DNA of 64,000 nucleotides, from NCBI GenBank assembly GCA_949126835.1, contig CASBPS010000143.1, positions 66,049 to 130,048 of the forward strand. The letters are read 5' to 3'. Made by a program: the position numbers and the translations under genes. This document shows positions 50,067 to 62,050 of the stretch, piece by piece. This stretch comes from Anisus vortex (taxonomy: Eukaryota; Mollusca; Gastropoda; Planorbidae). The notes beneath the pieces were generated by a model. That model made no database searches and was not told the origin of the DNA. It saw only the letters and a program-made list of their open reading frames with translations. Position 1 is the stretch's first letter, and each line of letters starts with the position of its first letter.

Positions 50067-52509
50067 GCACCATTACCACAAATCTGCTAATCAAGTCGTT
50101 GTACGGTTTGTGGAGAAGCCAAAACAACAAATCTGCTTTTTAAGTCCTTGTACGGCCAGAAAAGAAGCCAAAACTAGAAATCTGCTATTCAAGTCGTTGT
50201 ACGGTTTGTGGAGAGAGCCAAAACCATAAATCTGTTTTTGTACGGCCAGAAAAGGAGCCAAAACCAGGAATCTGCTTTTCAAGTGTTTGTACGGTTTCTG
50301 GAGAAGCCAAAACCACAAATCTGCTTTTGTACGGCCAGTAGAGAAGCCAAAACACCAAAACTGCTGTATTATGGCGAAAAGAGAAGCCAAAACCACAAAT
50401 CTGCTATTCAAGTCGTTGTACGGCCAGAACAGAAGCACCATTACCACAAATCTGCTAGTCAAGTCCTTGTACGGCCAGAAAAGAAGCCAAAACTAGAAAT
50501 CTGCTATTCAAGTCGTTGTACGGTTTGTGGAGAGAGCCAAAACCACAAATCTGCTGTGTTACGGCCAAAAAAGAAGCTGAAACCACAAATCTTCTTTTCA
50601 AGTCGTTGTACGGCCAGAAAAGGAGCCAAAACAAGAAATCTGCTATTCAAGTCGTTGTACGGACTGTGGAAACGCCAAAACCACAAATCTGCTTTTGTAC
50701 GGCCAGTAGAGAAGCCAAAACCACAAATCTGCTGTTTTACGGTTAGAAAAGAAGCCAAAACAAGAAATCTGCTATTCAAGTCGTTGTACGGATTGTGGAA
50801 AAGCCAAAACCACAAATCTGCTTTTGTACAGCCAGAAAAGGAGCCAAAACCAGAAATCTGCTATTCAAGTCGTTGTACGGCCAGAACAGAAGCACCATTA
50901 GCACAAATCGGCTAGTCAAGTCGTTGGACGGTTTGTGGAGAAGCCAAAACAACAAATCTGCTTTTTAAGTCCTTGTACGGCCAGAAAAGAAGCCAAAACT
51001 AGAAATCTGCTATTCAAGTCGTCGTACGGTTTGTGGAGAGAGCCAAAACCATAAATCTGTTTTTGTACGGCCAGAAAAGGAGCCAAAACCAGAAATCTGC
51101 TTTTCAAGTCTTTGTACGGTTTCTGGAGAAGCCACAACCACAAATCTGCTTTTGTACGGCCAGTAGAGAAGCCAAAACCACAAATCTGCTGTATTACGGC
51201 GAAAAGAGAAGCCAAAACCACAAATCTGCTATTCAAGTCGTTGTACGGCCAGAACAGAAGCACCATTACCACAAATCTGCTAGTCAAGTCGTTGTACGGT
51301 TTGTGGAGAAGCCAAAACAACAAATCTGCTTTTTAAGTCCTTGTACGGCCAGAAAAGAAGCCAAAACTAGAAATCTGCTATTCAAGTCGTTGTACGGTTT
51401 GTGGAGAGAGCCAAAACCATAAATCTGTTTTTGTACGGCCAGAAAAGGAGCCAAAACCAGAAATCTGCTTTTCAAGTCTTTGTACGGTTTCTGGAGAAGC
51501 CAAAACCACAAATCTGCTTTTGTACGGCCAGTAGAGAAGCCAAAACCACAAATCTGCTGTATTACGGCGAAAAGAGAAGCCAAAAAGACAAATCTGCTAT
51601 TCAAGTCGTTGTACGGCCAGAACAGAAGCACCATTACCACAAATCTGCTAGTCAAGTCGTTGTACGGTTTGTTGAGAAGCCAAAACAACAAATCTGCTTT
51701 TTAAGTCCTTGTACGGCCAGAAAAGAAGCCAAAACTAGAAATCTGCTATTCAAGTCGTTGTACGGTTTGTGGAGAGAGCCAAAACCATAAATCTGCTGTG
51801 TTACAACCAAAAGAGAATTTGAAACCACAAATCTTCTTGTCAAGTCGTTGGACGGCCAGAAAAGAAGCCAAAACAAGAAATCTGCTATTCAAGTCGTTGT
51901 ACGGATTGTGGAAAAGCCAAAACCACAAATCTGCTTTTGTACGGCCAGAAAAGGAGCCAAAACCAGAAATCTGCTTTTCAAGTCGTTGTACGGTTTCTGG
52001 AGAAGCCAAAACCACAAATCTGCTTTTGTACGGCTAGTAGAGAAGCCAAAACCACAAATCTGCTGTATTTGTCGAAAAGAGAAGCCAAAACCATAAATAT
52101 TCTATTCAAGTCGTTGTACGGCCAGAACAGAAGCACCATTACCACAAATCTGCTAGTCAAGTCGTTGTACGGTTTGTTGAGAAGCCAAAACAACAAATCT
52201 GGTTTTTAAGTCCTTGTACGGCCAGAAAAAAAGCCAAAACTAGAAATCTGCTAATCAAGTCGTTGTACGGTTTATGGAGAGAGCCAAAACCATAAATCTG
52301 CTGTGTTACGGCCAAAAGAGAAGCTAAAACCACAAATCTTCTTTTCAAGTCGTTGTACGGCCAGAAAAGAAGCCAAAACAAGAAATCTGCTATTCAAGTC
52401 GTTATACGGATTGTGGAGAAGCCAAAACCACAAATCTGCTGTATTACGGCGAAAAGAGAAGCCAAAACCACAAATCTGCTATTCAAGTCGTTGTACGGCC
52501 AGAACAGAA
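50067..52509 (+). repeat. Mixed segment between E copies (368-457-368-368-505-377)
   Basis: This segment joins A-like marks (ccaggaatc, caccaaaac near 50,265-50,360), an E-like stretch (50,470-50,820), and from 50,827 (tgtacagccag) a C/F-like series of two 368 blocks. It ends with the 505 interval carrying ttacaaccaaaag at 51,801 and the 377 block. The order from 50,892 on resembles family F without its 270+505 repeat. No gene is present. Confidence 0.87.
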
Positions 52510-54636
52510 GCACCATTACCACAAATCTGCTAGTCAAGTCGTTGTACGGTTTGTGGAGAAGCCAAAACAACAAATCTGCTTTTTAAGTCCTTGTACGGCC
52601 AGAAAAGAAGCCAAAACTAGAAATCTGCTATTCAAGTCGTTGTACGGTTTGTGGAGAGAGCCAAAACCACAAATCTGCTGTGTTACGGCCAAAAGAGAAG
52701 CTGAAACCACAAATCTGTTTTTCAAGTCGTTGTACGGCTAGAAAAAAAGCCAAAACCAGAAATCTGCTGTTTTACGGCCAGAAAAGGAGCCAAAACCACA
52801 AATCTGCTGTTTTACGGCCAAAAGAGAAGCCAAAACCATAAATCTGCTGTGTTACGGCCAAAAGAGAAGCTAAAACCACAAATCTTCTTTTCAAGTCGTT
52901 GTACGGCCAGAAAAGAAGCCAAAACAAGAAATCTGCTATTCAAGTCGTTGTACGGATTGTGGAAAAGCCAAAACCACAAATTTGCTTTTGTACGGCCAGA
53001 ATAGGAGCCAAAACCAGAAATCTGCTTTTCAAGTCGTTGTACGGTTTCTGGAGAAGCCAAAACCACAAATCTGCTTTTGTACGGCCAGTAGAGAAGCCAA
53101 AACCACAAATCTGCTGTATTACGGCGAAAAGAGAAGCCAAAACCACAAATCTGCTATTCAAGTCGTTGTACTGCCAGAACAGAAGCACCATTACCACAAA
53201 TCTGCTAGTCAAGTCGTCGTACGGTTTGTGGAGAGAGCCAAAACCATAAATCTGCTGTTTTATGGCCAGAAAAGAAGCCAAAACAAGAAATCTGCTATTC
53301 AAGTCGTTGTACGGTTTGTTGAGAGAGCCAAAACCATAAATCTGCTGTGTTACGGCCAAAAGAGAAGCTAAAACCACAAATCTTCTTGTCAAGTCGTTGT
53401 ACGGCCAGAAAAGAAGCCAAACCAAGAAATCTGCTATTCAAGTCGTTGTACGGATTGTGGAAAAGCCAAAACCACAAATCTGCTTTTGTACGGCCAGAAA
53501 AGGAGCCAAAACAAGAAATCTGCTTTTCAAGTCGTTTAACGGTTTCTGGAGAAGCCAAAACCACAAATCTGCTTTTGTACGGCTAGTAGAGAAGCCAAAA
53601 CCACAAATCTGCTGTATTACGGCGAAAAGAGAACCCAAAACCACAAATCTGCTATTCAAGTCGTTGTACGGCCAGAACAGAAGCACCATTACCACAAATC
53701 TGCTAGTCAAGTCTTTGTACGGTTTGTGGAGAAGCCAAAACAACAAATCTGCTCTTTAAGTCCTTGTACGGCCAGAAAAGAAGCCAAAACTAGAAATCTG
53801 CTATTCAAGTCGTTGTACGATTTGTGGAGAGAGCCAAAACCACAAATCTGCTGTGTTACGGCCAAAAGAGAAGCTGAAACCATAAATCTTCTTTTCAAGT
53901 CGTTGTACGGCCAGAAAAAAAGCCAAAACCAGAAATCTGCTGTTTTACGGCCAGAAAAGGAGCCAAAACAAGAAATCTGCTATTCAAGTCGTTGTACGGA
54001 CTGTGGAAACGCCAAAACCACAAATCTGCTTTTGTACGGCCAGTAGAGAAGCCAAAACCACAAATCTGCTGTTTTACGGTTAGAAAAGAAGCCAAAACAA
54101 GAAATCTGCTATTCAAGTCGTTGTACGGATTGTGGAAAAGCCAAAACCACAAATCTGCTTTTGTACGGCCAGAATAGGAGCCAAAACCAGAAATCTGCTT
54201 TTCAAGTCGTTGTACGGTTTCTGGAGAAGCCAAAACCACAAATCTGTTTTTGTACGGCCATTAGAGAAGCCAAAACCACAAATATGCTGTATTACGGCGA
54301 AAAGAGAAGCCAAAACCACAAATCTGCTATTCAAGTCGTTGTACGGCCAGAACAGAAGCACCATTACCACAAATCTGCTAATCAAGTCGTTGTACGGTTT
54401 GTGGAGAAGCCAAAACAACAAATCTGCTTTTTAAGTCCTTGTACGGCCAGAAAAGAAGCCAAAACTAGAAATCTGCTATTCAAGTCGTTGTACGGTTTGT
54501 GGAGAGAGCCAAAACCATAAATCTGTTTTTGTACGGCCATTAGAGAAGCCAAAACCACAAATATGCTGTATTACGGCGAAAAGAGAAGCCAAAACCACAA
54601 ATCTGCTATTCAAGTCGTTGTACGGCCAGAACAGAA
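52510..54636 (+). repeat. Family E, fourth unit (2,127 bp)
   Basis: Intervals 675-498-675-279 sum to 2,127 bp, the same total as the middle E unit. Its last 279-bp block differs from that of E2. It is a tandem partial copy carrying gccattagag and aaatatgctg, so the 279-bp stretch from 54,358 is followed by a similar one from 54,637. Private marks include aaatctgttttt near 52,717 and tactgccag near 53,169. Confidence 0.9.
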
Positions 54637-57600
54637 GCACCATTACCACAAATCTGCTAATCAAGTCGTTGTACGGTTTGTGGAGAAGCCAAAACAACAA
54701 ATCTGCTTTTTAAGTCCTTGTACGGCCAGAAAAGAAGCCAAAACTAGAAATCTGCTATTCAAGTCGTCGTACGGTTTGTGGAGAGAGCCAAAACCATAAA
54801 TCTGTTTTTGTACGGCCAGAAAAGGAGCCAAAACCAGAAATCTGCTTTTCAAGTCTTTGTACGGTTTCTGGAGAAGCCAAAACCACAAATCTGCTTTTGT
54901 ACGGCCAGTAGAGAAGCCAAAACCACAAATCTGCTGTATTACGGCGAAAAGAGAAGCCAAAACCACAAATCTGCTATTCAAGTCGTTGTACGGCCAGAAC
55001 AGAAGCACCATTACCACAAATCTGCTAGTCAAGTCGTTGTACGGTTTGTGGAGAAGCCAAAACAACAAATCTGCTTTTTAAGTCCTTGTACGGCCAGAAA
55101 AGAAGCCAAAACTAGAAATCTGCTATTCAAGTCGTTGTACGGTTTGTGGAGAGAGCCAAAACCATAAATCTGTTTTTGTACGGCCAGAAAAAGAGCCAAA
55201 ACCAGAAATCTGCTTTTCAAGTCTTTGTACGGTTTCTGGAGAAGCCAAAACCACAAATCTGCTTTTGTACGGCCAGTAGAGAAGCCAAAACCACAAATCT
55301 GCTGTATTACGGCGAAAAGAGAAGCCAAAAAGACAAATCTGCTATTCAAGTCGTTGTACGGCCAGAACAGAAGCACCATTACCACAAATCTGCTAGTCAA
55401 GTCGTTGTACGGTTTGTTGAGAAGCCAAAACAACAAATCTGCTTTTTAAGTCCTTGTACGGCCAGAAAAGAAGCCAAAACTAGAAATCTGCTATTCAAGT
55501 CGTTGTACGGTTTGTGGAGAGAGCCAAAACCATAAATCTGCTGTGTTACAACCAAAAGAGAATTTGAAACCACAAATCTTCTTGTCAAGTCGTTGGACGG
55601 CCAGAAAAGAAGCCAAAACAAGAAATCTGCTATTCAAGTCGTTGTACGGATTGTGGAAAAGCCAAAACCACAAATCTGCTTTTGTACGGCCAGAAAAGGA
55701 GCCAAAACCAGAAATCTGCTTTTCAAGTCGTTGTACGGTTTCTGGAGAAGCCAAAACCACAAATCTGCTTTTGTACGGCTAGTAGAGAAGCCAAAACCAC
55801 AAATCTGCTGTATTTGTCGAAAAGAGAAGCCAAAACCATAAATATTCTATTCAAGTCGTTCTACGGCCAGAACAGAAGCACCATTACCACAAATCTGCTA
55901 GTCAAGTCGTTGTACGGTTTGTTGAGAGAGCCAAAACCATAAATCTGTTTTTGTACGGCCAGAAAAGGAGCCAAAACCAGAAATCTGCTTTTCAAGTCTT
56001 TGTACGGTTTCTGGAGAAGCCAAAACCACAAATCTGCTTTTGTACGGCCAGTAGAGAAGCCAAAACCACAAATCTGCTGTATTACGGCGAAAAGAGAAGC
56101 CAAAAAGACAAATCTGCTATTCAAGTCGTTGTACGGCCAGAACAGAAGCACCATTACCACAAATCTGCTAGTCAAGTCGTTGTACGGTTTGTTGAGAAGC
56201 CAAAACAACAAATCTGCTTTTTAAGTCCATGTACGGCCAGAAAAGAAGCCAAAACTAGAAATCTGCTATTCAAGTCGTTGTACGGTTTGTGGAGAGAGCC
56301 AAAACCATAAATCTGCTGTGTTACAACCAAAAGAGAATTTGAAACCACAAATCTTCTTGTCAAGTCGTTGGACGGCCAGAAAAGAAGCCAAAACAAGAAA
56401 TCTGCTATTCAAGTCGTTGTACGGATTGTGGAAAAGCCAAAACCACAAATCTGCTTTTGTACGGCCAGAAAAGGAGCCAAAACCAGAAATCTGCTTTTCA
56501 AGTCGTTGTACGGTTTCTGGAGAAGCCAAAACCACAAATCTGCTTTTGTACGGCTAGTAGAGAAGCCAAAACCACAAATCTGCTGTATTTGTCGAAAAGA
56601 GAAGCCAAAACCATAAATATTCTATTCAAGTCGTTGTACGGCCAGAACAGAAGCATCATTACCACAAATCTGCTAGTCAAGTCGTTGTACGGTTTGTTGA
56701 GAAGCCAAAACAACAAATCTGCTTTTTAAGTCCTTGTACGGCCAGAAAAAAAGCCAAAACTAGAAATCTGCTAATCAAGTCGTTGTACGGTTTATGGAGA
56801 GAGCCAAAACCATAAATCTGCTGTGTTACGGCCAAAAGAGAAGCTAAAACCACAAATCTTCTTTTCAAGTCGTTGTACGGCCAGAAAAGAAGCCAAAACA
56901 AGAAATCTGCTATTCAAGTCGTTATACGGATTGTGGAGAAGCCAAAACCACAAATCTGCTGTATTACGGCGAAAAGAGAAGCCAAAACCACAAATCTGCT
57001 ATTCAAGTCGTTGTACGGCCAGAACAGAAGCACCATTACCACAAATCTGCTAGTCAAGTCGTTGTACGGTTTGTGGAGAAGCCAAAACAACAAATCTGCT
57101 ATTCAAGTCGTTGTACGGTTTGTGGAGAGAGCCAAAACCACAAATCTGCTGTGTTACGGCCAAAAGAGAAGCTGAAACCACAAATCTTCTTTTCAAGTCG
57201 TTGTACGGCTAGAAAAAAAGCCAAAACCAGAAATCTGCTGTTTTACGGCCAGAAAAGGAGCCAAAACCACAAATCTGCTGTTTTACGGCCAAAAGAGAAG
57301 CCAAAACCATAAATCTGCTGTGTTACGGCCAAAAGAGAAGCTAAAACCACAAATCTTCTTTTCAAGTCGTTGTACGGCCAGAAAAGAAGCCAAAACAAGA
57401 AATCTGCTATTCAAGTCGTTGTACGGATTGTGGAAAAGCCAAAACCACAAATTTGCTTTTGTACGGCCAGAATAGGAGCCAAAACCAGAAATCTGCTTTT
57501 CAAGTCGTTGTACGGTTTCTGGAGAAGCCAAAACCACAAATCTGCTTTTGTACGGCCAGTAGAGAAGCCAAAACCACAAATCTGCTGTATTACGGCGAAA

Positions 57601-58113
57601 AGAGAAGCCAAAACCACAAATCTGCTATTCAAGTCGTTGTACGGCCAGAACAGAAGCACCATTACCACAAATCTGCTAGTCAAGTCGTCGTACGGTTTGT
57701 GGAGAGAGCCAAAACCATAAATCTGCTGTTTTATGGCCAGAAAAGAAGCCAAAACAAGAAATCTGCTATTCAAGTCGTTGTACGGTTTGTTGAGAGAGCC
57801 AAAACCATAAATCTGCTGTGTTACGGCCAAAAGAGAAGCTAAAACCACAAATCTTCTTGTCAAGTCGTTGTACGGCCAGAAAAGAAGCCAAACCAAGAAA
57901 TCTGCTATTCAAGTCGTTGTACGGATTGTGGAAAAGCCAAAACCACAAATCTGCTTTTGTACGGCCAGAAAAGGAGCCAAAACAAGAAATCTGCTTTTCA
58001 AGTCGTTTAACGGTTTCTGGAGAAGCCAAAACCACAAATCTGCTTTTGTACAGCCAGAAAAGGAGCCAAAACCAGAAATCTGCTATTCAAGTCGTTGTAC
58101 GGCCAGAACAGAA
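54637..58113 (+). repeat. Family F, first unit (3,477 bp, 76 monomers)
   Basis: Intervals are 368-368-505-270-505-377-626-458 (8, 8, 11, 6, 11, 8, 14 and 10 monomers). The unit combines C-like 8-monomer blocks, the ttacaaccaaaag type of 505, and shortened E-like 675 (626) and 498 (458) parts. It ends with the tgtacagccag join near 58,049. A private change is ttctacggcc near 55,860. Confidence 0.92.
55373..56652 (+). repeat. Nested 775-bp repeat inside the first F unit
   Basis: The 505 interval starting at 55,373 recurs at 56,148 after a 270-bp, six-monomer link, giving a period of 775 bp. Both copies carry ttacaaccaaaag, gaatttgaaacc and aaatattctattc. The link starts with a gttgagagagcc end that joins a 505-type start to a 368-type middle. 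The same nesting occurs in the second F unit at 58,850-60,129. Confidence 0.9.
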
Positions 58114-61100
58114 GCACCATTAGCACAAATCGGCTAGTCAAGTCGTTGGACGGTTTGTGGAGAAGCCAAAACAACAAATCTGCTTTTTAAGTCCTTGTAC
58201 GGCCAGAAAAGAAGCCAAAACTAGAAATCTGCTATTCAAGTCGTCGTACGGTTTGTGGAGAGAGCCAAAACCATAAATCTGTTTTTGTACGGCCAGAAAA
58301 GGAGCCAAAACCAGAAATCTGCTTTTCAAGTCTTTGTACGGTTTCTGGAGAAGCCAAAACCACAAATCTGCTTTTGTACGGCCAGTAGAGAAGCCAAAAC
58401 CACAAATCTGCTGTATTACGGCGAAAAGAGAAGCCAAAACCACAAATCTGCTATTCAAGTCGTTGTACGGCCAGAACAGAAGCACCATTACCACAAATCT
58501 GCTAGTCAAGTCGTTGTACGGTTTGTGGAGAAGCCAAAACAACAAATCTGCTTTTTAAGTCCTTGTACGGCCAGAAAAGAAGCCAAAACTAGAAATCTGC
58601 TATTCAAGTCGTTGTACGGTTTGTGGAGAGAGCCAAAACCATAAATCTGTTTTTGTACGGCCAGAAAAAGAGCCAAAACCAGAAATCTGCTTTTCAAGTC
58701 TTTGTACGGTTTCTGGAGAAGCCAAAACCACAAATCTGCTTTTGTACGGCCAGTAGAGAAGCCAAAACCACAAATCTGCTGTATTACGGCGAAAAGAGAA
58801 GCCAAAAAGACAAATCTGCTATTCAAGTCGTTGTACGGCCAGAACAGAAGCACCATTACCACAAATCTGCTAGTCAAGTCGTTGTACGGTTTGTTGAGAA
58901 GCCAAAACAACAAATCTGCTTTTTAAGTCCTTGTACGGCCAGAAAAGAAGCCAAAACTAGAAATCTGCTATTCAAGTCGTTGTACGGTTTGTGGAGAGAG
59001 CCAAAACCATAAATCTGCTGTGTTACAACCAAAAGAGAATTTGAAACCACAAATCTTCTTGTCAAGTCGTTGGACGGCCAGAAAAGAAGCCAAAACAAGA
59101 AATCTGCTATTCAAGTCGTTGTACGGATTGTGGAAAAGCCAAAACCACAAATCTGCTTTTGTACGGCCAGAAAAGGAGCCAAAACCAGAAATCTGCTTTT
59201 CAAGTCGTTGTACGGTTTCTGGAGAAGCCAAAACCACAAATCTGCTTTTGTACGGCTAGTAGAGAAGCCAAAACCACAAATCTGCTGTATTTGTCGAAAA
59301 GAGAAGCCAAAACCATAAATATTCTATTCAAGTCGTTGTACGGCCAGAACAGAAGCACCATTACCACAAATCTGCTAGTCAAGTCGTTGTACGGTTTGTT
59401 GAGAGAGCCAAAACCATAAATCTGTTTTTGTACGGCCAGAAAAGGAGCCAAAACCAGAAATCTGCTTTTCAAGTCTTTGTACGGTTTCTGGAGAAGCCAA
59501 AACCACAAATCTGCTTTTGTACGGCCAGTAGAGAAGCCAAAACCACAAATCTGCTGTATTACGGCGAAAAGAGAAGCCAAAAAGACAAATCTGCTATTCA
59601 AGTCGTTGTACGGCCAGAACAGAAGCACCATTACCACAAATCTGCTAGTCAAGTCGTTGTACGGTTTGTTGAGAAGCCAAAACAACAAATCTGCTTTTTA
59701 AGTCCATGTACGGCCAGAAAAGAAGCCAAAACTAGAAATCTGCTATTCAAGTCGTTGTACGGTTTGTGGAGAGAGCCAAAACCATAAATCTGCTGTGTTA
59801 CAACCAAAAGAGAATTTGAAACCACAAATCTTCTTGTCAAGTCGTTGGACGGCCAGAAAAGAAGCCAAAACAAGAAATCTGCTATTCAAGTCGTTGTACG
59901 GATTGTGGAAAAGCCAAAACCACAAATCTGCTTTTGTACGGCCAGAAAAGGAGCCAAAACCAGAAATCTGCTTTTCAAGTCGTTGTACGGTTTCTGGAGA
60001 AGCCAAAACCACAAATCTGCTTTTGTACGGCTAGTAGAGAAGCCAAAACCACAAATCTGCTGTATTTGTCGAAAAGAGAAGCCAAAACCATAAATATTCT
60101 ATTCAAGTCGTTGTACGGCCAGAACAGAAGCATCATTACCACAAATCTGCTAGTCAAGTCGTTGTACGGTTTGTTGAGAAGCCAAAACAACAAATCTGCT
60201 TTTTAAGTCCTTGTACGGCCAGAAAAAAAGCCAAAACTAGAAATCTGCTAATCAAGTCGTTGTACGGTTTATGGAGAGAGCCAAAACCATAAATCTGCTG
60301 TGTTACGGCCAAAAGAGAAGCTAAAACCACAAATCTTCTTTTCAAGTCGTTGTACGGCCAGAAAAGAAGCCAAAACAAGAAATCTGCTATTCAAGTCGTT
60401 ATACGGATTGTGGAGAAGCCAAAACCACAAATCTGCTGTATTACGGCGAAAAGAGAAGCCAAAACCACAAATCTGCTATTCAAGTCGTTGTACGGCCAGA
60501 ACAGAAGCACCATTACCACAAATCTGCTAGTCAAGTCGTTGTACGGTTTGTGGAGAAGCCAAAACAACAAATCTGCTATTCAAGTCGTTGTACGGTTTGT
60601 GGAGAGAGCCAAAACCACAAATCTGCTGTGTTACGGCCAAAAGAGAAGCTGAAACCACAAATCTTCTTTTCAAGTCGTTGTACGGCTAGAAAAAAAGCCA
60701 AAACCAGAAATCTGCTGTTTTACGGCCAGAAAAGGAGCCAAAACCACAAATCTGCTGTTTTACGGCCAAAAGAGAAGCCAAAACCATAAATCTGCTGTGT
60801 TACGGCCAAAAGAGAAGCTAAAACCACAAATCTTCTTTTCAAGTCGTTGTACGGCCAGAAAAGAAGCCAAAACAAGAAATCTGCTATTCAAGTCGTTGTA
60901 CGGATTGTGGAAAAGCCAAAACCACAAATTTGCTTTTGTACGGCCAGAATAGGAGCCAAAACCAGAAATCTGCTTTTCAAGTCGTTGTACGGTTTCTGGA
61001 GAAGCCAAAACCACAAATCTGCTTTTGTACGGCCAGTAGAGAAGCAAAACCACAAATCTGCTGTATTACGGCGAAAAGAGAAGCCAAAACCACAAATCTG

Positions 61101-61500
61101 CTATTCAAGTCGTTGTACGGCCAGAACAGAAGCACCATTACCACAAATCTGCTAGTCAAGTCGTCGTACGGTTTGTGGAGAGAGCCAAAACCATAATCTG
61201 CTGTTTTATGGCCAGAAAAGAAGCCAAAACAAGAAATCTGCTATTCAAGTCGTTGTACGGTTTGTTGAGAGAGCCAAAACCATAAATCTGCTGTGTTACG
61301 GCCAAAAGAGAAGCTAAAACCACAAATCTTCTTGTCAAGTCGTTGTACGGCCAGAAAAGAAGCCAAACCAAGAAATCTGCTATTCAAGTCGTTGTACGGA
61401 TTGTGGAAAAGCCAAAACCACAAATCTGCTTTTGTACGGCCAGAAAAGGAGCCAAAACAAGAAAATCTGCTTTTCAAGTCGTTTACGGTTTCTGGAGAAG
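58114..61500 (+). repeat. Family F, second unit (end blurred)
   Basis: Intervals are 368-368-505-270-505-377-625, following the first unit at an offset of 3,477 bp. The 625 is one base short of 626 (gaagcaaaacc near 61,044). After 61,132 the unit continues E-like (496 in place of 498) rather than with the 458-bp F ending. The F copy therefore ends within this interval, and its exact end is not sharp. Confidence 0.88.
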
Positions 61501-62050
61501 CCAAAACCACAAATCTGCTTTTGTACGGCTAGTAGAGAAGCCAAACCACAAATCTGCTGTATTACGGCGAAAAGAGAACCCAAAACCACAAATCTGCTAT
61601 TCAAGTCGTTGTACGGCCAGAACAGAAGCACCATTACCACAAATCTGCTAGTCAAGTCTTTGTACGGTTTGTGGAGAAAGCCAAAACAACAAATCTGCTT
61701 TTTAAGTCCTTGTACGGCCAGAAAAGAAGCCAAAACTAGAAATCTGCTATTCAAGTCGTTGTACGATTTGTGGAGAGAGCCAAAACCACAAATCTGCTGT
61801 GTACGGCCAAAAGAGAAGCTGAAACCATAAATCTTCTTTTCAAGTCGTTGTACGGCCAGAAAAAAAAGCCAAAACCAGAAATCTGCTGTTTACGGCCAGA
61901 AAAGGAGCCAAAACAAGAAATCTGCTATTCAAGTCGTTGTACGGACTGTGGAAACGCCAAAACCCACAAATCTGCTTTTGTACGGACAGTAGAGAAGCTA
62001 AAACCACAAATCTGCTGTTTACGGTTAGAAAAGAAGCCAAAACAAGAATC
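61040..62050 (+). other. Patch rich in one-base indels
   Basis: Compared with sister copies (60.9 kb against 57.4 kb, and 61.3-62.0 kb against 53.4-54.1 kb), this kilobase has about a dozen one-base gains or losses, mostly in short homopolymers. Examples are gaagcaaaacc, ccataatctg, agaaaatctg, gtttacggttt, gccaaaccac, gagaaagcc, ctgtgtacgg, ctgtttacgg (twice), acccacaaat and caagaatctg. Most other kilobases have none or one. It is either assembly error or a real patch of diverged copies. Confidence 0.8.

Noticed and set aside
50208..50915. Long open reading frames, up to 235 codons here and over 100 codons at many places on both strands
   Set aside because: Both main monomer lengths leave remainder 1 on division by 3, so the same few peptides rotate through all frames, for example EKPKPQIC, RSQNHKSA and EAKTTNLL from one DNA string. 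Equal-sized open frames occur on the opposite strand. There are no start contexts, no frame-specific conservation, and single-monomer gains and losses shift the frame freely. They are by-products of a repeat that is poor in stop codons.
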